Below, piece by piece: positions 57,803-64,000 of a stretch of 64,000 nucleotides of DNA; the stretch's first letter is position 1, and every line of letters begins with the position of its first letter. The notes under the pieces are model-generated. The model was not told where the DNA came from, made no database searches, and saw only the letters and a list, made by a program, of their open reading frames with translations. A program made the translations under genes and the position numbers. The stretch is from positions 79,771,980 through 79,835,979 of the forward strand of contig CP136063.1 of assembly GCA_032622095.1 (NCBI GenBank), in the 5' to 3' direction. The stretch comes from Siphonodentalium dalli. Taxonomy: Eukaryota; Mollusca; Scaphopoda; Gadilida; Siphonodentaliidae.

Positions 57803-60800
57803 CACAATATAGTCCAGGATATATTGGTCGACCTCTGCACCCCCCCCCCCCAGGACTTAACTTCACCCCACTAATATTCTTCCTTAAGGTCTCCTCTAAT
57901 TTTTGTCACTTGTTAACAAGAAAAAAAGTGGCCGCAGAGACTCCAGACAAGATGGCGTCCATCATGGCGGCCATTTTTTTAAATGCACCAGGTCTCTTTG
58001 ATCGCCATTATAGTAAAGATGATAGCACATGCGGTCTTGTTTTCCGCTCGATTCGTTATGCTAATATACAACCCTTACAAATTAGCCAAAAATCCGACAC
58101 CAGAATCCAATATGGCGGCCAAGATGGCCGCCGAAATGTGAAAATATGCTATTTTTCTGACATGTTGCCCCCTTTCGTTTGTCTCTGTGGGGAAATGTTA
58201 GAATTTTTGCGTCATGTTATACATTTATTATATAGAGGAGTAATTGGCGAACACATGGGGACCATAATATGCATTCATTGCGGGATATTTTTGTCCGATA
58301 TCACGTTTTCCCAAATGCCGGTATCATAGGTCAAAGCCGAATCTCCGAATGTTATTGCTATTATAACAACACCCATGCATATATATTTGCAGGAGATACT
58401 CGAGCTAGGATTCCTCTTATACCTGAGTTGAGGAATATTTACCCAAATCCAAGATGGCCACCACAAATAAAAAATCGCCGAAAATCGCTGATTTTAACAT
58501 CAGTGCGCATTATTGTCATGACAACTCCACACCTGCTTACTATTGTAAGTTGGGAACACCTAGGCGAAGAACTTTCCTTGTACCATATCCATATAAAAGT
58601 CCCCCAAATCCAAAATGGCGCCCACAATGGCGGACAGATTTTGAAAAATCACCGAAATTCCCGCATATTCACATCATTGGGCATTATTGTCGAGACATCT
58701 CCATCCACGCGTACAGTTGAGTTGGAAACACTGAGGTGAAGTAATTACCTTACATCTCATGCAAGAAATGGTTTTCCAAATCGAAGATGGCGACCGAAAT
58801 TTGAAAACACGCCTACATTCCTTTACTTTCTTAGGATGGGCGTTATTGTTTCGCGATTTCTACCCACCATTACATGTTGATATGTATGAATTATTCATTA
58901 GGGTTTGGCAAGTGATACTCACAGTCAATATGGCGGCCAAACTGGCGGGCAGAAATTGAAAAGAAGCCGATATTATCACATACTAATTTCAACTTTTTGT
59001 CATAATATTGATTTGTATAAACGAAACGGTACATAACATAAGCCATCTATTAGTTCCAATGTAAGTCGTAGCCCTTTGGAAGGTAGTCCCAGTCTTCTTG
59101 TACTAAAACCAGCTAAGATATTGGGATGGCGATTTGCTGTTTTTAGTCCCAGCCCGCTTGCATACCAATCCTATCACACGAGTTACGCCCACGATCTGTG
59201 GCGGGAATCTGTGGTGTATTTTACTCGATTTACCTAATGAATCAATACATGATGCTATATACATCGGAAAGAGAGACATATCATGGTCATAATGGTGTAT
59301 AATAATCTAACTTTCATGTTAAATTACGCATAGAATATTCCGGTTGATTGTCACCAACATCGCTGTTTTTTCTGTTTGTTTACTTAACTGAAAGCCGAAC
59401 TCAGGTTCCGAAGAACTTCGGCATTGTCCGGTGTTTGTTTTGGCCGAGACGAATTTCGATACAAACAAAATGGCGGCCCCCATGATATTCTAATGGTCAT
59501 TGTGTTTACACTGTTTTAAACTGTGAGATGGTTATAATTCCCGTAATTTATTTAATGTATTACATTTATATCTTCAATATGTATTTAATCTATGTAATAA
59601 TTTATTTATTGTCACGTATAATTACGATTACAATGGAGAATTCATCGTGCGTGGTTGATTGAAAATCTACGGAATATTTTCACCGGAAAATGCCGAACGC
59701 AGTTCGCAAGGTCAACTGAGTTCGCATACTTTAAAAAATATGTAAACACTGCGGCAAAAGTTTCTTTTCACATTAAATTACCGCTTTCAATTCACAACCG
59801 ATGTGGGTTTCAGATCAAATAGCATGTCTTCTGCGGAAACTATCCGTTTATTGTAGCAATTGTGATATTTTATTTCATATAATTGTGGTTTTATTTGAGC
59901 GGGTCACTAACGATTAACTCGTGTCAAAGGAGACCATGGGCCTGGAACTCGGACTAAAGACCGGCACCGCCATCCCAATATCTTAGCCGGTTTTAGTACG
60001 AGAAGACTTGGACTATTTGGAAGGATGAAAACCCACAATCGCGATGTGGCATTTCAAAATCCATTCTCCACTAAGGGCTCATACTGGCCGTAACCGTATA
60101 TAGGTGCGCCGAATAGTCATATTATGACTTCCAAGAATCAAAACAACAGTACCTGAGCTTATTCTGAATTGCCACATTCAGCATTATCTAGACTCGTTTC
60201 CGTCTCTTCGTCAGATTAATCTATCTCACTTACAACAACAGTTCACTACTCTTCTTTGTAGGAGGGTGCCACTAATCGGAATGTTTCAAACAATACATAT
60301 GCCGGTGTCCAGCTCACGTGTTTGTTTTGAAAGCTTGGAATTCTTAGCGAGCTTCATTCGTGGTATAGCTTATGGTATAATTCAGATGCTACATATGGGG
60401 TAAATGCGTCATCTTGTGCGATACACTATAAAGGTATTCGGTCGATGCGTATACTAGCTTCCAGAAGGACCTATCTATCTGCGTATTGTCAGCTTTGGTG
60501 ACCTAATGGGGATAACAACGTGTACAGCTGGTGATCTTCCCAAACAGCCACTTCTCAATATATGGTTCTTCGATTTGGAAAACAATTTCTTGCATGAGAT
60601 GTAATGTAATTACTTCACCTCAGTATTTCCAACTCAATTGTAAGCATGGGTGGAGTTGTCTCGACAATAATGCCAATGATGTGAATATGAGGGAATTTCG
60701 GTGATTTTTCAAAATCTGTCCGCCATTGTGGGCGCTATTTTGGATTTGGGGGACTTGTATTTGGATATGGTACAAGGAAAGTTCTTCGCCTAAGTGTTCA

Positions 60801-61590
60801 CAACTTACAATAGTAAGCAGGTGTGGAGTTGTCATGACAATAATGCTCACTGATGTTAAAATCAGCGATTTTCGGAGATTTTTTTTTTCTGGTGGCCATT
60901 TTGGCCGCCATCTTGGATTTGGGTAAATATTCCTCAACTCAGGTATAAGAGGAATCCTAGCTCGAGTATCTCCTGCAAATATATATGCATGGGTGTTGTT
61001 ATAATAGCAATAACATTCATTGATTCGAAACATAACATCGCGTTATTAACGGAGATTCAGCTTTGACATAATTATGATACCGGCATTTGGGAAAACGTGA
61101 TATCGGACAAAAATATCCCGCAATGAATGCATATTATGGTCCCCACGTGTTCGCCAATGACTCCTCTATATGATAAATGTATAACATGACGCAAAAATTC
61201 TAACATTTTCCCACAGAGACAAACGAAAGGTGGTAACATGTCAGGAAAATAGCATATTTTCACATTTCGGCGGCCATCTTGGCCGCCATATTGGATTCTG
61301 GTGTCGGATTTTTGGCTAATTTGTACGGGTTGTATATTAGCATAATGAATCGAGCGGAAAACAAGACCGCATGTGCTATCATCTTTACTATAATGGCGAT
61401 CAAAGAGACCTGGTGCATTTTTTTTAAATGGCCGCCATGCTGGACGCCATCTTGTCTGGAGTCTCTGCGGCCACTTTTTGTTCTTGTTAACAAGTGAAAA
61501 AAATTAGAGGAGACCTTAAGGAAGAAAATTAGTGGGGTAAAGTTAAGTCCTGGGGGGTGCAGAGGTCTACTAATATCTCCTGGACTAATA
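57803..61590. mobile_element. Foldback element with ~1-kb inverted arms, V2 copy
   Basis: As 50240-53128, with a 932-bp Mutator-like insertion in the centre. The left arm lacks the short GTTAATAACGCGATGTTATG-region segment found in the V1 left arm near 50790-50825. Confidence 0.7.
59075..60024. mobile_element. Mutator-like non-autonomous element with 9-bp target duplication
   Basis: Element 59084-60015 (932 bp). TIRs of 48 bp begin TAGTCC(C/A)AGTCTTCT, continue through the CTAAGATATTGGGATGGCG block and differ at about three positions. Exact 9-bp duplicates TTTGGAAGG lie at 59075-59083 and 60016-60024. The unoccupied target is at 51552-51560 in V1 (..CCC TTTGGAAGG ATG..). 9-bp duplication with long TIRs is typical of Mutator-like elements. 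No transposase frame. Confidence 0.9.
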
Positions 61591-62094
61591 CGATATACGC
61601 GTATCGTTTGAGAGTGTATCGCGATACATCAAATTCACATTTAAAGGCACGGGCGGCGTTCGTTGCAGAAATATTCATTTTTGTTCAAATCGCCATCAAC
61701 AGAAGGAATATTAAAATATATATAATTTATGTAGTTTTGTCCATATGACAAACATATAATAAGCGCGTAAATAGTATATTGTCGCCAAGACGTACGATGG
61801 TGTACGTAAACAAGAGCCTGCTCGTGTTACAGAAGTTTTGCTTCTGTTTACAATAACACAACTCAATTCTTTTGGTTAATCACACACAAATGCTATAAAC
61901 GCTCTTTATTATTTCCATATCAGGAAAACAGTAACAAATAACGCTCTTTATGTTTACCATATCCGGATTAAACAAAAGCCAGGTTCTGTAACTTTTTTGC
62001 TTTTGTTTACATAACAAAGGAAAGACACGTGACAATAACAAACTGCTTATGCCATATTTCTGATTGGTATAAGAACAAGTTCTGTCTATATTAT

Positions 62095-62444
62095 GGAATC
62101 CTATTAGGGCCACTTGCTAATGGCGCCGAAAGCGACAAAAAGTGCGCCATTAGTAACGCGCCGAAAGCGCCAAAATATGCGCGGTTACGGCGCACTTTTT
62201 GTCGCGCGCCGAAAGAGACAAAATGTGCGATATTAGCGCATGTTACGGCGCGTTACTAATGGCGCACTTTTTGTCGCTTTCGGCGCGCGCCGAAAGCGCC
62301 ATTAGGCATACTATTAGGTCCACTCCCTAATGGCGCGCGCCGGAAGCGACAAAAAGTGCGCCATTAGGGTATGTTTCGGCGCGCGCCGAAAGCGACAAAA
62401 AGTGCGCCGAAAGCGCCATTAGCAAGTGGCCCTAATAGGATTCC
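62095..62444. repeat. GGCGCGCC / AAAGCGAC palindrome cluster, copy c
   Basis: Single V2 copy, 350 bp, shorter than a (379) and b (384). Ends identical, inner modules again different. Confidence 0.75.
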
Positions 62445-63129
62445 ATACTATATTTTACTATTCTTTCTGTTTATGACGGTTTTTGAGGGAGGTGAATATT
62501 TTAACAGCATACCCACCGCCAACGCCGCCCGTATCTTTAATTGTTAAAGCCCTGCATTGCAATGGAAGCTACGGTGGAATGCAGTTCAGCTGCAGAGGCA
62601 TTGAAGTAGATTACATGACACAAAAGGCTTTCAATTCAATTCAAATTACATATTTCAATTCAACTAAATTGAGATAATTATGGATACACTTGAATGGAAT
62701 TCCAGCATGATTTACACCGAATAGCCTTGTCCGGAAACGCTTCTTTCAATTAATATTTATTTTATTTAGATTTTTATGTATGAAATGTACAACATTGGGA
62801 CAGTTTTACGGGCTATTTTTTAGAAGAGATCGGCCATGAAACTTCAGACTATCTCGCGGAAACGTTTGGAACGCAACGAGCGGGAGATATATATCCTGTT
62901 AGCACTCACCACCAAGGCAAAATGTCAGATATTTTGCTCTGTAACATCAGGAATAAACCACTTTATAGACAAAATAATATATCCAATCTTCAGTTTGTCA
63001 GTGTTTTATTCACAGAAAACGTTTTTTTACAGTCTTGAAATCGGGTTTTATAAAAAAAATATCTTGCTGTGGTCCAGAAGAGATACTGCAGAAAAAATGG
63101 TTCAGAACTTAAAAATGCATTATCCGAAT

Positions 63130-63370
63130 TAACGCTCCCAAATTACTATTTCTTTGGCTTCGTGGGTAAACAATATTTGATTTGAGTCGAGGAACCCACA
63201 CATCAAAGAGTGATCAGATATCGACTTTGGAAGTTTGTTATTTCTCTAGATGTGCAATTATTTGTGGCCCAGAAACACGTCGTCAAACGGACAAAATTGC
63301 GGATCAAGATGGATAACTCTAAAATCAAGTGGTAATACGGCCAAATTTCGTGATACTCAATTGATAATAC
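63130..63370 (+). repeat. Family F4 fragment, V2 copy
   Basis: Counterpart of 55558-55790. Confidence 0.6.
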
Positions 63371-63604
63371 GGCCATATTTAGTTGTACAAAATGTTGATA
63401 AATAACACATATTGGGAAATTTGATACCATAGTAGAGTGGTTAGCATTATTTTGTTGCAATTAATCACCATATTCGAACTTGACCCGTGTCTTCTCAAAT
63501 GTGACCCATATACCAAATATCAAGAAATTCTGTTGAATACTAAATTTATCTTCCAGACAGTGGATTGAAGCCCCCCAATCTGGGAAGTAGTGGGGTGTGA
63601 GATA

Positions 63605-63840
63605 TTAACCTTTACATGACTGGAGCTTCCTGAAATTTTGCGCAAACTCTGCGCCAATGCATTCTCCTATATATGCGAGTCCTCCACAGGGAGCCTTGCA
63701 TATATAAGAGAATGCAGTGGCCTAAAAATATTTACATTCATCCTGTAAGCCAGTGCATTCTCTTATGTGGGAGACTCGCATGTATAAGAGAATGCACTGG
63801 CACAGGATCTTTAATGCTGCACCAGTCACGAAATGGTTAA
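63605..63840 (+). mobile_element. Family F1 element, complete
   Basis: TTAACCTTTACATGACTGG to CAGTCACGAAATGGTTAA, 236 bp, two inner hairpins. Confidence 0.68.
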
Positions 63841-64000
63841 AGGCCCACTTAATCTCCAGATCACAATGACTTGTTGCTGAATAATGATGATATATACAAC
63901 ATATTCCATATTATATATCATTTGAAAGAGAAAGCAAATTATTGTATTATCAACTTATCCGGTCAAATAAACTGTGAACATGTTGTTTTTGTCAAGCTAC
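63837..64000 (+). repeat. Family F5 element, cut by the window end
   Basis: TTAAAGGCCCACTTAATCTC and the CATATTATATATCATTTGAA, TTATCCGGTC inner blocks. Its left TTAA is the same four bases as the right TTAA of the preceding F1 element. Confidence 0.62.

Larger units (their letters stand above)
56195..63760 (+). repeat. Larger tandem segmental duplication, unit V2
   Basis: Second copy of the V unit. It lacks the 2.18-kb TIR element and one 850-bp repeat, and carries a 932-bp insertion in the foldback centre. Confidence 0.85.

Noticed and set aside
57754-58329. 191-codon open frame
   Set aside because: It crosses a C run and the arm of a foldback element. The V1 copy breaks the same frame, and no domain is seen.

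Overview
This window is eukaryotic: AT-rich DNA with genes split by GT-AG introns, animal-type protein families and a very high load of transposable elements. The protein types (a type I cytokine receptor of the gp130/Domeless kind, a CEP95-like centrosomal protein, a CR1/L2-like LINE) point to a marine invertebrate animal, perhaps a hemichordate or a lophotrochozoan. I cannot place it more closely from sequence alone. No prokaryotic features, CRISPR arrays, rRNA or convincing tRNA genes were found.

Layout. 1-12.95 kb (+): the 3' two thirds of a cytokine-receptor-like gene. Seven exons are visible: part of one fibronectin III domain, one complete fibronectin III domain, a transmembrane exon, a Box1-like exon and a tyrosine-rich tail. 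Its introns hold several DNA transposons with readable ends, including a hAT-like element with an 8-bp target duplication, a PIF/Harbinger-like element with TAA duplication, and TTAA-flanked elements. 13-21 kb: gene-poor, with foldback elements. 22.2-27.8 kb: one 5.5-kb palindromic element flanked by AAT, whose core is a degenerate ~60-bp minisatellite in both orientations. 28-36 kb: more foldback families and a nested GC-rich inverted repeat. 36.2-38.8 kb (-): an uninterrupted 875-codon CEP95-like gene. 39.2-40.7 kb (+): a 5'-truncated, decayed LINE reverse transcriptase. 40.7-41.25 kb: a 122-bp tandem repeat.

From 41 kb to 63.8 kb the DNA is built of nested, recent, nearly identical tandem duplications: a 4.26-kb unit twice, then a larger unit of about 9.7 and 7.6 kb twice. 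The copies differ by whole mobile-element events: a 2.18-kb TIR element present in two copies and missing from the third, a 932-bp Mutator-like insertion with a 9-bp target duplication and an intact empty site in the sister copy, and an 850-bp internal tandem duplication. Three copies of a GGCGCGCC/AAAGCGAC palindrome cluster lie here too.

The two recognisable genes act in unrelated processes (cytokine/JAK-STAT-type signalling and the centrosome). There is no operon-like logic. The notable biology is the structure of the repeats.
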